A stretch of 64,000 nt of DNA from Oreohelix idahoensis (GCA_024509875.1 JAMPIV010014131.1:33501-97500); one strand, 5' to 3'. Counted from the stretch's first letter, positions 25,706-36,467 are shown. Notes: generated from the sequence alone by a model not told the origin. Translations and numbers: made by a program.

Positions 25706-26198
25706 TGACACAGAGTATTTTATGTTAAACACACATATGTCTTAGTCCTCGAAATGCTAAACAAGAGAGCGAGGGATTGAGTGGAACACATTCAAGTAAT
25801 AACCAACACTAGAAATATTCCCAACTCTGTTCAATGTATTCATATAACTGTCACAACAAAATTACAACAATATATATAGTCAGCGAAGCGTGTCACATTC
25901 AGGAAAATCCCAGATCACAAAATGGAATATATTCAACGTCTCACAAATAAATATTTTCTCGCACTCGACAATTCAAATCCAACCTCACCATCAGAAACCT
26001 CGTCGCTCCCCTGTCCCCCGTTTCTTCCCTGCCTTAATCAGAACCCTACTTGCATTCATCCCTGACCTGCTGACCTCGCAGTTTGGTGTTGTTAAGTTCA
26101 GACCACTCTACTGACTACCTCTCATACATGACTGACATTACGTACCTACTTCCATCGGAGCACCGCCAGACCACAGCTGTGTTAATTACGCTGTGACA
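25706..26198 (-). repeat. 5' LTR of element B
   Basis: It is the partner of 15628-16115 and carries the ACGT duplication at 26199-26202. The D gag frame resumes directly after it. Confidence 0.88.
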
Positions 26199-27300
26199 AC
26201 GTCATGTTGAAGAAGGCTCTGCTTCAGCGTTTAATGCATAACGCAGAGACTGTTCGTAGTAAATTCCGTGATGGTAAGAGGAAGAAAGATGAGTCGTTTA
26301 GACAATTTGCTTCACGACTAGAAACGTACCTGGAGAAGTATCGATCTCTCAGCACATTCGATGATTCTTATGAAGGACTGAAAGAGGTGATGATCGTGAG
26401 CAGTTCAAGAACTCGCTCACCCCTGATATGAGACGGTTCCTGGCAGAGCAAAGGGGTGAAACTCTTGATCAGGTGTACTGTTTGCTGATAGATAACAGAG
26501 CATCCATTCTGAAATGAACCCGTCTAAAAGTCGCAAACACGATAGTTCTCTCCCCCTCCCCCCCCCCCAAAAAAAAGAGAGGTGCGGCCCTTCAATAACT
26601 CCAAAAGTACGGACAACAAAACATACAAAGCCGCACACCAGCAACAACCACAACCAAAGGATCATCATAGGCAAAAACGGAGCGATTCAGCCCAGGGAAC
26701 TGGAAGACGATATTGTAAATCGTGCAAAACCGATACACATTTTACATCGGATTGTAAGAGGCCGAAAACAGGCCCTTATAATGTCGCATGAGTATAAAGG
26801 GCTGAAAGAGATGATGATCGTGGAGCAGTTCAAGAACTCGCTGACCCCTGATGTGAGACGGTTCCTGGCAGAGCAAGGGACTGAAGCTCTTGATCAGGTG
26901 TACTGTTTGCTAATACATAACAGAGCGCCCATTCGGAAATGAACCCGTGTAAAGGGCGCCGACACGATAGTCACCCCAAACGAGAGGGGCGGCTCTTCAA
27001 TAACTCCAAAAGTACGGACAACACAACATACAAAGCCACATAGCAGCAACAACCACAACCAAAGGATCATCATGGGCAGAAACGGAGCAATTCAGCCCAG
27101 GGAACTGGAAGACGATATTGTAAATCGTGCAAAACCGATATACATTTTACATCGGATTGTAAGAGGCCGAAAACAGGCCCTTATAATGTCGCATGCCTGA
27201 TCAGGGGGCCGATAGGGAACCATGACCCCAGGCATATGAACAAAATCCCAGCCACCTTATATCACTGAGCAAGTAACCGTTGGTAACCACACCATAATGT
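26199..27300 (+). pseudogene. Element D gag, C-terminal part with duplicated nucleocapsid
   Basis: This continues the gag frame cut by element B: LKKALLQRLMHNAETVRSKF, then DESFRQFASRLETYLEKY, both typical of the gag core. Two successive copies of the region with a CX2CX4HX4C knuckle (CKSCKTDTHFTSDC, and CKTDIHFTSDC with the first part shifted) follow, caused by a tandem duplication. Frameshifts separate the blocks. The protein would coat and bind the element RNA. The D frame then runs towards the protease and is interrupted at 27300 by solo LTR E, flanked by AATGT (27296-27300). Confidence 0.82.
26369..27195. repeat. Tandem duplication of about 420 bp in element D gag
   Basis: Unit 1 (26369-26791) and unit 2 (26793-27195) both run from a TATRAAGG..CTGAAAGAG start to CCCTTATAATGTCGCATG. 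Unit 1 has an extra C/A-rich run near 26551-26580. Both units share further segments such as CAGTTCAAGAACTCGCT. Confidence 0.88.
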
Positions 27301-27369
27301 TGTTACGCACAGATCTTCATTTTTTTCTAAAGTCATTATATGATCTTTTTTTTTCTCTCAAGACATTGT

Positions 27370-28514
27370 TGTTGCTGTCATTTTCGACGGAGTCATCTGT
27401 CAAGTTATTTGCTTATGTTTGTATCATAAGTATAATTGTGTCTTTACCTGCGATGTCAGGTTGATTAGGGGTTGTCTTCCCTTGTTTATTCATTCATTGT
27501 GTTTGACCTTTAGGGTCAGAGGTTGACAGTTCGGCGTGGGCCTATGGGAAGGTTTTTTAAGCGGGAGTGAGATATACTTCCGGGAAGCCGGGAGGTCCTG
27601 TTTTTCTGAAGGGACCAAGAGTCCATTGTTTTTCGGGGAGAATCTTCGAAGTAACTGCTATGGCAGTTTTCCCCAGTGAATCTCTGTGCGTCGGGATGAC
27701 GACAGAATTCCTTGTGTAGTTCTGAGGATTCATTTACCAGGTAATACCGACCTTTATGCATTATTACGCTTTTCGGTGGCAGAACATGTAAAGGATTACC
27801 TAGGGTGAACAGCAGTTCACGGATCCGCCATTTCAGAACTTATATATTTGTGCTCGAGGTAGCCATCCAAGACTGTTAGTCTTATATTGTCCAGAAATCC
27901 AGTGACGAAGATATATTGTGGGAGCCGCAGATTGGCGGAACTTCTATCTACAATAAGTATTACTGCAGGGTTGGTGATAACCTATTTAACAGAAGTACAC
28001 GGCCGACGTTAGGACGAGGCCTGTGCTTCCGGCTATTATACTACAGCCTGATATGTGCAATTGGCAGGGAGTGCCAAGTTGCACCTGTGTGTCAAGGTAA
28101 CTAAGGCATCTGACGCGTTTAGTCAGAGACGCCAAGGGCGACGCTACGAACTGTCATTATTGAAGAACTTTGCTATTGACCATGCACGTCTATTCTGATG
28201 TTTACCTTTTTGAATGCCAAATGTATACCTATCGATGTCAGGTCAGCATGACCTTGTTACACTGACTGTTCCTGTTGATATTATGTGTGTTCCCGTCAAT
28301 AAATGTCTTGAAACATGCCTGCAGTGTCAAAGCATCCTTGATTACTGCATGTGAGAGTATGGGTTGCAGGATCTACATCTATACGAGCCTAAACACATTC
28401 GCGTCTTCATTCGCACCCACACTCAACTCATCATACGCTCGCACTACACATCTAACAACATGTAAACTGTCTTGGGCCAGTGATCACCTCAACAAGAAAA
28501 AAAATACAGTTACA
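27370..28514 (+). repeat. 5' LTR of element C
   Basis: It begins TGTTGCTGTC, ends AATACAGTTACA and is 1145 bp long. A TATATATTTG at 27841 could be the promoter TATA element, and AATAAA at 28298-28303 the polyadenylation signal, which fits a U3-R-U5 layout. The promoter assignment is weak. Confidence 0.92.
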
Positions 28515-28590
28515 TTTCTGGTGGACCAGTTACGTGGGCTCTATGTTACATTTCTGGTGGACCAGTTACGTGGGCTCTTATGATACATTT
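28515..28590 (+). other. Probable primer binding site of element C, tandemly duplicated
   Basis: Four bases after the LTR comes TGGTGGACCAGTTACGTGGG (28519), whose TGG start fits a tRNA CCA end. The last six LTR bases plus this site recur as a second 36-bp unit from 28545 (TGGTGGACC at 28555). Weaker forms follow near 28581 and 28617. I could not assign the tRNA. Confidence 0.55.
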
Positions 28591-29959
28591 CTTGTCGCCA
28601 ATGTGGCCTAGAAACTTACATTTCTGATGGACCAGATCTGTGGGTTTAAAAAGAACAGAGCGAGCATTTGACATTATTGTTGACATTTATGGATCCAGAA
28701 ATTTACATTCCTGGTTGGCTGTTACATGTATGATGTCTCCAGTTTTGTCGAGAAAGTTACAAGAAGGACAAGTACACATTACACTTCTGATCTGTGGGTC
28801 TAAGCTACACACGGGACAGCCGTAACACACAGTGCTAATTCTACATTTGCAAGTTTTGGCTACAACAGGACAGATATAGGTCATCAACGGTTGACACAAA
28901 TAAACAGTACGAGCATTTATATTATAATGCTACATAAAGCATAACAAGACAAGTACTGAAGTGAACTACTAGGCATTTGCTACGTGGACCATAACTGCAT
29001 AGAAGGCGGGTTCCTATTGTAAACAGTACTGCGGGTTGTTACACGTTTCATTCAACAACAGACTTTTCTAGGTCAGAGTATTCAAGCTACATTGTTGGAG
29101 GTCAAGTGTCTGTAAACAGTACGTGAAATTGCAAACATTCAATGTGCAAGCCCTAATTTGAGAAGGTCATAGTAACTTTGGTTCGTGAATACCACTTTAT
29201 GTTACAGTGGATTTGACGTTCAGTGCGCGTTTGACATTTCGTTTCTGTGTTCGCAAGGAGCAAGAAATTTATTTTAGTTTCAGCTGTGACTGAACTTGTT
29301 CTGCAACACATTGAAATTGATTGCTATATGTTTATGTCACTTCTACTGTTTTGTGTATTTTTCTGCGGGTTTTTCGGTTGGTGGGTCTTACGGTAAATAT
29401 GCCACTTGATCGAGGCTTACTGTAAGCGGTCTGTAGGTGCAAATTTTCTTAATTTGGAAATTTGCTAGTGACAATTGGTCGCTATTGATGTTAGCTGTGA
29501 TGTAATTGTACTTAACGTTGTTTTTGTAATATTTTGTCTGTTTTTCAGTTTTGATTGTCGATTTGTTTTGTTTGTATTCTGTAGGTCTCTCCTTTCTTGT
29601 GTATTTCTCTACACATTTTTGGTTAAAACAGTGTTGCCATTTGTATTGTTTTGTATTTTTGTCTTTGTATTTTTTTTTTGGTTGTACTACATTACTGTCA
29701 TGCACAGTCTACATACACATACTTGGTCATGTTTTGATATTATTGATAAGGTAGACTCTTCATATAGAGTTTGTTAAATAATATTATATAAGATATTTAT
29801 ACAAGTTCTTTGATAAAAGACTTGTTATCTACAAAGATTAAGACAGTAAAATAAAGTGAAGTGAGTATACAAGTCTAGCATTTCAGACTTGTCTCCCATT
29901 GAAGTGGGATAAGGTAATTTATTTAATTTTTTTTCAGGTTTCTGATCTCATTAGACAGA
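28591..29959 (+). other. Untranslated leader of element C with possible 3' splice site
   Basis: No coding frame of note is present. The end (from about 29848) is conserved with element A. A run of T followed by CAG at 29926-29937 lies about 23 bases before the gag start and resembles a splice acceptor. No matching donor was identified. Confidence 0.5.
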
Positions 29960-32900
29960 ATGTCTACATTGGATTTCTTCATCCAGCAAGGGTTGACCCT
30001 TGGTAAGTCTGGTAAAGAATTGGAAGAATATTCATCTGCTCAATTCGCCATTGCATTAAAGTCAGAAGAAAAGAAACAAAAAGAGGAAATTAAATTGAAA
30101 GCAGAAGCTGAACTAAAGAAGCTAGAAGCTGAGAATAGAAGATTAGAACTTGAAGAAAGAAGGTATCAAAGAGAGGCTGAGGAGAGAAAAGCTCAAGCTG
30201 CTGCTGAGGAGAGGAAAGCTCAAGCTGCAGCTGATGAAAGAAAATTCCAGATGGAAATGGAAGACAAAAAACTTCAAGCTGCTGCAGAGGAAAAAAAACT
30301 TCAAGCTGCTGCAGAGGAAAAAAAACTTCAAGCTGCTGCTGAGGCTGAAATTAGGAAAATGGAACATGAGGAAAGAAAACAGAAGATGGAACTTGATGAA
30401 AAACTCGCAATTTTGGAGTTAGAGAAATTGAAATTGGCGAGTACGGGTGCTCAGCAAACAACTTCGAGTACGACAAAGGAGTTTGTTAGTAGGATTAAAT
30501 TGCCTCATTTCAATCCTTTAAAGGATGACGTAGCAGATTATCTAGATAGATTCCAATTTTTGTGCGATACGCATAACATAAAAAAGGAAAAATATGTTGA
30601 ACAACTGATGCCATTTTTTACAGGTGACACAGTGACTACTCTTATGACAATAGACGAACATGAGAGGACTAATTATGATGTTGTCAGGGCAGCATTACTA
30701 AAGAAATACCAATTAAAACAAGAAGACTATCGTCTTCGTTTTAGGACAATGTTGCCAGAAAATGGAGTAGATTTCTCTGATTTTGTTACAAAGATACGTC
30801 GTACATTTACACGATGGGTTGAGTTGTCTCAGATTGAGAAAACATATGAAGGTCTAATGGACTTATTATTGCGAGATAAGGTTTTGTCATCTGTTAATGA
30901 TTCTTTTCTTGCATTCCTTCATGAGCGTAAGCCTAAAAACTTAAAAGAAATGGAGGAATACTGTTGTCAGTATGCCACAGCACATCCCCATGCTACAGTT
31001 AGCAATTCTAAAGTGAAAGAAGGGTTGCCAGCTGCTTCGGCAACACCATATGGCCCTAATTTCAGAAAAAAATTTCAGGGTGCTCAACAAAATTGGAATA
31101 GGGGAAGTAATCAAAATTACACTCAGAAGCGGAGTAATCCAACACATGATGGTTCTTCGTCTATGCAGTGGAGACAAGATGGTAGTTCTCGTAATTTTAG
31201 TGGTAATAATTTGAGACACTTTCGTAAAGGCTATCCAAATAATAACTATTCAAATTTTCGAGGTAATCATTCTCGACGTCAAGATTATGACGATGGTGAA
31301 TTTAGAAACCGGGATTCAAACCGGAATGATGATTACAATAGGCAATATGATAACAATTACAGGGGAAATGATAGTCGAAATAATTACAGGGGAAATGATA
31401 ATCGAGGTAGACCTAGGTTTAACAAAAAAAGACCTTACCAACAGGCAAACTCTGCGCAACAAGAGTTTGATGGAGTCTGTAATACAGTAAATGATAGTGG
31501 TAACTCTAGGGCTATCACTGGTTGTGCTTTCGATTTTGGGAGAGCAACTGAATGCCCCCAATGCTTAACATTGTTTGACTCATCAACTGTATCTACGCTA
31601 AGTTGTGGTCACCCTCTTCCTGCTCTACCTGCTACAGTTGCGCATGATGGGAGAGGATCTCTCATCTTACATAAAGGTCTAATAAATGATAGGCTAGTCT
31701 CAGTACTTTTCGATTCGGGATGTACTACCGTCGGGGTTAAGGAGTCTCTGATAGATCCTTGCTGTGCCACGGGAAAAACAATCAAATGTGTTACATTTGG
31801 TGGTACTATGGAAAGCTATCCTACTGCTATTATTAGGATTGACACTCCTTTCTTCACAGGAGATGTCCATGCATGTCTTCTTCCTAATCCTATTGCGGAT
31901 CTTATAATCGGTCGTATTCATGGGGTTAAGGAATGCACCCCGCAACAAATTTCTAGTTGGGAAGAAAAAAACATTCAAACGGTCAATGCAGTGGTGACAA
32001 GAGCTCAAGCTCTTAATCCCCCAACTTCATCTTATAATAGTAATGAAGTTGATAGCCAAGACGAGCACTTGGTGATTTCCCATGACTCGTTTGTTAAACG
32101 TCAAGAAGAGGATCCTTCTTTGAAGAAATACTTCCTTCTTGCAAAGAAAGGGGATCCCAATCAAAATACGAATCACAAATCGTATATCACTATGAAGAAT
32201 GGTATATTGGTACGAATGGTACAACACTCGGACAAGTCTATGCACTCGCAAATTCTTGTGCCTAAGTGTATGAGAGCCTTAATTCTTCGGCATGCACACG
32301 ATTCTCAGTGTGCGGGACACATGGGTTTTTCCAGAACTAAAACTAGAGTCCTTGCGTCATTCTTTTGGCCATTCGTGAATAAAGACATCCGAATTTATTG
32401 CCGATCTTGCAAAATTTGTCAAGAGGTCAAGTCTAGGGGTCCGAGACATGCTGCTCCTATTCAGGCTGCAGATATTCCGATTCGGCCGTTTCAGAAAATG
32501 GCTATAGACATCATTGGTCCGTTCAAAATTAAGTCAGCCAGAGGACACCAATTTATCCTCACTTGCGTGGACATGTGCACGCGTTGGCCAGAGGCTATTC
32601 CTCTGAAGAGCATATCAACTGTCGATATCGCTGATGCTCTTTGGCTCGTATTTTCTCGTCTGGGATTCCCCGGAGAAATACTGTCGGATCACGGCACTCA
32701 GTTAATTTCGGACGTTATGTCTCAGGTAATGGCTACGCTAGACATTAAAAGGTCTCTCAGTAGTATTTATCATCCAATGTCCAATGGATTGGTAGAACGT
32801 CTTAACAGGACACTAAAGAACTTACTTGGCAAGATAACGGAGGATCATCCTGAAGATTGGGACAGGGTTTTACCTGCAGTCCTCTTTGCCTATAGAGAGG

Positions 32901-34891
32901 TTCCCAACGAGCATACAGGGTTTTCTCCTTTCGAACTTGTCTTTGGCGCGCAACCGCGCGGGCCAATGTCCTTGTTACACGATTTGATAACTTCCGATAA
33001 TATTGACGATGATACACAATCGTCATATGAATATGTTATAGCTCTTAGAGAAAAGATTATCGAATCGTGCAGGTTAGCAACTTCATCTTCCGAATTTGCG
33101 AAAGAAAAAGCTAGGCGATTTGCTAATAAGAAAAGACGCCTACGTCAACTTTGTCCTGGAGACAAAGCATATGTCTTACTGCCCTCAAGAGAGAATAGAC
33201 TTCTCATTTCTTGGAAGGGTCCATACACTATAGTCTCGAAAATTTCTGATGTCGACTATATTGTCGATGTGGATGGAAGGCATAAAACCTTCCATATAAA
33301 TATGTTAACAGAGTTTATTGAACGTCCAGACTATTTACAGCCTATTTTCCAGGCGACGGACGACTCTCCAGTTCAACATGGTCACATCTCATCCCTGTCC
33401 GTTATACAGGATGAGGAAACTATTTTTTCTGACGTGAACTTACCTCTTCCTACGATTCAATTTATTTCAACGGAATCGTGGAGAGACGTTACAGTCTCTT
33501 CTAACTTGTCTTTTGAGGAACAACGTCAAGTATCCTCTACGTTACAATCATATCAGGATGTCCTTACCGACATTCCTGGACACACAGATGTCATAGAACA
33601 TGACATCATACTTACTGATCGTAATCCGATCAGAGTAAGACCATACCCAATACCTATTCATTTTCAAGTACAAGTCGAGAAAGAATTGGATGAAATGATT
33701 CAACTACAAATAATTGAACCATCCACTTCAGCTTATTCTTCGTCGATAGTTATTGTTCGAAAGAAAGACAATAACATACGTCTTTGCGTTGATTATCGCA
33801 AATTAAATCAAGTTACGAAGTTCGATGCTGAACCTATGCCGTTATTAGATGATCTACTTATTAGACTTTCTAAAGCTAAATTCTTTACTAAACTAGACTT
33901 GTCGAAAGGTTATTGGCAAGTCCCATTGACGGAACACGCCAAACCTCTCACTGCTTTTTCGACACCTAGGGGTCTGTTTCAATGGAATTTTATGCCTTTC
34001 GGGCTTATGAACGCCCCAGCGACTTTCGTGCGCATGATGCGACGAATTCTATCAGATCGTGCAGATGTCATTGCATATTTAGACGACATCTGTCTTTTCA
34101 GCGATACTTGGGAAGAACACTATGTGGGTCTGAAGGAATTGCTATCTACTCTACGTGAGCATAGTTTGACTGCTAAACCCTCTAAAGCTTTTGTTGGGTT
34201 TAGTGAAATTTCCTTCCTAGGTCATCGAGTTGGTCATGGTCTGTTGAAGACAGAGGACCAAAACATTTCAAAGATATTAAATATCTCGGTTCCGAAGACA
34301 AAAAAGCAAGTGCGTAGTCTCTTGGGATTGATACAATTCTATGGAAGATTCATTGAGGATCTGTCCTCCATTATGGCACCACTTTCAACGTTATTGAAAA
34401 AAGGTTCTCCTAATATGGTGCGTTGGTCCCAAGAATGCCAATCTTCATTGGATCAGGTTAAGAATTTGTTCTCATCTCATCCTATCTTAAGACTACCGAC
34501 GATTGATAAGACTTTTGTCCTTCGTAGTGATGCCTCTTCCACTGGCATTGGAGCGGCACTAATGCAGGAATATTCAGGAACTCTGCATCCTGTAATGTAT
34601 ATTTCTAGGAAGCTGAATGCGGCAGAAAGGAATTACTCGGTTTTGGACCGTGAATTGTTGGCTATGGTTTGGTCCATTCTTAAGCTACAAAGGTTCCTTC
34701 TGGGCGCGCATTTCTTTATGGAAACCGACCAAAAAGCTCTTACGGCTATGCAAAGTAAGGATTTGAAGAGCTCGAGATCTACTCGTTATGCTATTGCTCT
34801 TCAGCCTTTCCATTTCACGGTGCGAGCTATCCGTGGTTCGGATAATGTGATGGCGGACATATTGTCTAGATGCCCACATGATTCCAGTTAA
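29960..34891 (+). CDS. Gag-Pol polyprotein of element C (integrase before reverse transcriptase)
   Basis: A single 1643-codon frame. Residues 1-165 are a Glu/Lys/Ala-rich coiled coil, about 178-330 the gag core, and about 367-505 an Asn/Arg/Gly-rich basic tail without a CCHC knuckle. The protease has DSG at 585-587. The integrase zinc-binding region spans about 778-820 (HAHDSQCAGH, CRSCKICQ), and the core has D850, D910 and E946 (35 residues between the last two). A GPY-type module follows near 1085. Reverse transcriptase has LDLSKGYW (D1313) and YLDD (1373-1376). RNase H has D1524 in RSDASS, then DRELLA, ETDQKA and ADILSR. The start codon follows TTAGACAGA, conserved in A. With no stop or frameshift between gag and pol, Gag and Pol would be made in equal amounts unless processed or spliced. 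The protein copies element RNA into DNA and integrates it. All catalytic residues are present. Confidence 0.95.
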   Translation: MSTLDFFIQQGLTLGKSGKELEEYSSAQFAIALKSEEKKQKEEIKLKAEAELKKLEAENRRLELEERRYQREAEERKAQAAAEERKAQAAADERKFQMEMEDKKLQAAAEEKKLQAAAEEKKLQAAAEAEIRKMEHEERKQKMELDEKLAILELEKLKLASTGAQQTTSSTTKEFVSRIKLPHFNPLKDDVADYLDRFQFLCDTHNIKKEKYVEQLMPFFTGDTVTTLMTIDEHERTNYDVVRAALLKKYQLKQEDYRLRFRTMLPENGVDFSDFVTKIRRTFTRWVELSQIEKTYEGLMDLLLRDKVLSSVNDSFLAFLHERKPKNLKEMEEYCCQYATAHPHATVSNSKVKEGLPAASATPYGPNFRKKFQGAQQNWNRGSNQNYTQKRSNPTHDGSSSMQWRQDGSSRNFSGNNLRHFRKGYPNNNYSNFRGNHSRRQDYDDGEFRNRDSNRNDDYNRQYDNNYRGNDSRNNYRGNDNRGRPRFNKKRPYQQANSAQQEFDGVCNTVNDSGNSRAITGCAFDFGRATECPQCLTLFDSSTVSTLSCGHPLPALPATVAHDGRGSLILHKGLINDRLVSVLFDSGCTTVGVKESLIDPCCATGKTIKCVTFGGTMESYPTAIIRIDTPFFTGDVHACLLPNPIADLIIGRIHGVKECTPQQISSWEEKNIQTVNAVVTRAQALNPPTSSYNSNEVDSQDEHLVISHDSFVKRQEEDPSLKKYFLLAKKGDPNQNTNHKSYITMKNGILVRMVQHSDKSMHSQILVPKCMRALILRHAHDSQCAGHMGFSRTKTRVLASFFWPFVNKDIRIYCRSCKICQEVKSRGPRHAAPIQAADIPIRPFQKMAIDIIGPFKIKSARGHQFILTCVDMCTRWPEAIPLKSISTVDIADALWLVFSRLGFPGEILSDHGTQLISDVMSQVMATLDIKRSLSSIYHPMSNGLVERLNRTLKNLLGKITEDHPEDWDRVLPAVLFAYREVPNEHTGFSPFELVFGAQPRGPMSLLHDLITSDNIDDDTQSSYEYVIALREKIIESCRLATSSSEFAKEKARRFANKKRRLRQLCPGDKAYVLLPSRENRLLISWKGPYTIVSKISDVDYIVDVDGRHKTFHINMLTEFIERPDYLQPIFQATDDSPVQHGHISSLSVIQDEETIFSDVNLPLPTIQFISTESWRDVTVSSNLSFEEQRQVSSTLQSYQDVLTDIPGHTDVIEHDIILTDRNPIRVRPYPIPIHFQVQVEKELDEMIQLQIIEPSTSAYSSSIVIVRKKDNNIRLCVDYRKLNQVTKFDAEPMPLLDDLLIRLSKAKFFTKLDLSKGYWQVPLTEHAKPLTAFSTPRGLFQWNFMPFGLMNAPATFVRMMRRILSDRADVIAYLDDICLFSDTWEEHYVGLKELLSTLREHSLTAKPSKAFVGFSEISFLGHRVGHGLLKTEDQNISKILNISVPKTKKQVRSLLGLIQFYGRFIEDLSSIMAPLSTLLKKGSPNMVRWSQECQSSLDQVKNLFSSHPILRLPTIDKTFVLRSDASSTGIGAALMQEYSGTLHPVMYISRKLNAAERNYSVLDRELLAMVWSILKLQRFLLGAHFFMETDQKALTAMQSKDLKSSRSTRYAIALQPFHFTVRAIRGSDNVMADILSRCPHDSS

Positions 34892-35303
34892 ATCTTGTGT
34901 CCTAGTTTTTCCTGATATATTTTCAGACTTAGGTCTGTTCTTAATATCATAATATGTTGTAATACAAATGTATTTGGATGATGTTTAGATAATTTAACAA
35001 ATTTCATTTTGTCCATCCATCAGTGATATGTTGCTAAAATAGCATTGACATTTGTATATTGCTATGATTATATTATTTAGTAATGTTTGATATATGATTG
35101 GTATTGCCAGCAACTTAGGTTTCTTGAATGGTATCCCTTAGTTTGTTTGGCTTAAAGGAAATATTTTCTCCTATGTTGGGAGATGATTTGTACCCTCTTC
35201 TATTGTACCTGATATTAGGTTCATTGTTTGCATGAGCACAGAAGTGATACTGGTGCTATCTTGCTCATGAACATATTTAAAAAAAAAATTGCATTTTTTT
35301 TTT

Positions 35304-35321
35304 ACAGGGGGGTGGTAGTAA
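35304..35321 (+). other. Polypurine tract of element C
   Basis: The purine-rich ACAGGGGGGTGGTAGTAA ends at the 3' LTR start, after a T-rich stretch, as in other LTR retrotransposons. Confidence 0.85.
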
Positions 35322-36467
35322 TGTTGCTGTCATTTTCGACGGAGTCATCTGTCAAGTTATTTGCTTATGTTTGTATCATAAGTATAATTGTGTCTTTACC
35401 TGCGATGTCAGGTTGATTAGGGGTTGTCTTCCCTTGTTTATTCATTCATTGTGTTTGACCTTTAGGGTCAGAGGTTGACAGTTCGGCGTGGGCCTATGGG
35501 AAGGTTTTTTAAGCGGGAGTGAGATATACTTCCGGGAAGCCGGGAGGTCCTGTTTTTCTGAAGGGACCAAGAGTCCATTGTTTTTCGGGGAGAATCTTCG
35601 AAGTAACTGCTATGGCAGTTTTCCCCAGTGAATCTCTGTGCGTCGGGATGACGACAGAATTTCCTTGTGTAGTTCTGAGGATTCATTTACCAGGTAATAC
35701 CGACCTTTATGCATTATTACGCTTTTCGGTGGCAGAACATGTAAAGGATTACCTAGGGTGAACAGCAGTTCACGGATCCGCCATTTCAGAACTTATATAT
35801 TTGTGCTCGAGGTAGCCATCCAAGACTGTTAGTCTTATATTGTCCAGAAATCCAGTGACGAAGATATATTATGGGAGCCGCAGATTGGCGGAACTTCTAT
35901 CTACAATAAGTATTACTGCAGGGTTGGTGATAACCTATTTAACAGAAGTACACGGCCGACGTTAGGACGAGGCCTGTGCTTCCGGCTATTATACTACAGC
36001 CTGATATGTGCAATTGGCAGGGAGTGCCAAGTTGCACCTGTGTGTCAAGGTAACTAAGGCATCTGACGCGTTTAGTCAGAGACGCCAAGGGCGACGCTAC
36101 GAACTGTCATTATTGAAGAACTTTGCTATTGACCATGCACGTCTATTCTGATGTTTACCTTTTTGAATGCCAAATGTATACCTATCGATGTCAGGTCAGC
36201 ATGACCTTGTTACACTGACTGTTCCTGTTGATATTATGTGTGTTCCCGTCAATAAATGTCTTGAAACATGCCTGCAGTGTCAAAGCATCCTTGATTACTG
36301 CATGTGAGAGTATGGGTTGCAGGATCTACATCTATACGAGCCTAAACACATTCGCGTCTTCATTCGCACCCACACTCAACTCATCATACGCTCGCACTAC
36401 ACATCTAACAACATGTAAACTGTCTTGGGCCAGTGATCACCTCAACAAGAAAAAAAATACAGTTACA
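35322..36467 (+). repeat. 3' LTR of element C
   Basis: At 1146 bp, it is almost identical to 27370-28514. It ends AATACAGTTACA and is followed by the ATTGT duplication. Confidence 0.93.
36251..36256 (+). terminator. Polyadenylation signal in the 3' LTR of element C
   Basis: AATAAA lies about 210 bp before the LTR end. It is the only canonical signal I noted in the second half of the LTR and also occurs in the 5' copy at 28298. Confidence 0.5.

Larger units (their letters stand above)
15628..26198 (-). mobile_element. Element B: LTR retrotransposon nested in element D gag
   Basis: The element has LTRs of about 490 bp (15628-16115 and 25706-26198) and a 4-bp duplication ACGT (15624-15627 and 26199-26202). 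On the - strand the order is 5' LTR, 3 kb leader, gag with a zinc knuckle, protease, integrase, reverse transcriptase, RNase H, polypurine tract, 3' LTR. This is the same integrase-first order as A and C, but the proteins are clearly diverged, so B is a second family. Pol is interrupted by a LINE at 16796-18693. Stops, frameshifts and a deletion over the protease active site make it non-autonomous. Confidence 0.9.
27370..36467 (+). mobile_element. Element C: complete Gmr1-like Gypsy retrotransposon
   Basis: The 9098-bp element has LTRs at 27370-28514 and 35322-36467, a 5-bp duplication ATTGT (27365-27369 and 36468-36472), a primer site region, a leader, one gag-pol frame (29960-34891) and a polypurine tract. 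The LTRs appear to differ by one inserted T and one G/A change in about 1146 bp, pointing to recent insertion. The domain order is gag, protease, integrase, reverse transcriptase, RNase H. There is no env-like gene, since only about 410 bp lie between the stop and the polypurine tract. Every part needed for autonomous transposition appears present. Confidence 0.95.

Noticed and set aside
28519..28538. Assignment of the primer tRNA for elements B, C and D.
   Set aside because: The sites begin TGG as expected, but I could not match the rest to a specific tRNA without a search.
34892..35303. An env-like gene after pol in element C.
   Set aside because: Only about 410 bp of AT-rich sequence lie between stop and polypurine tract, with no usable frame.
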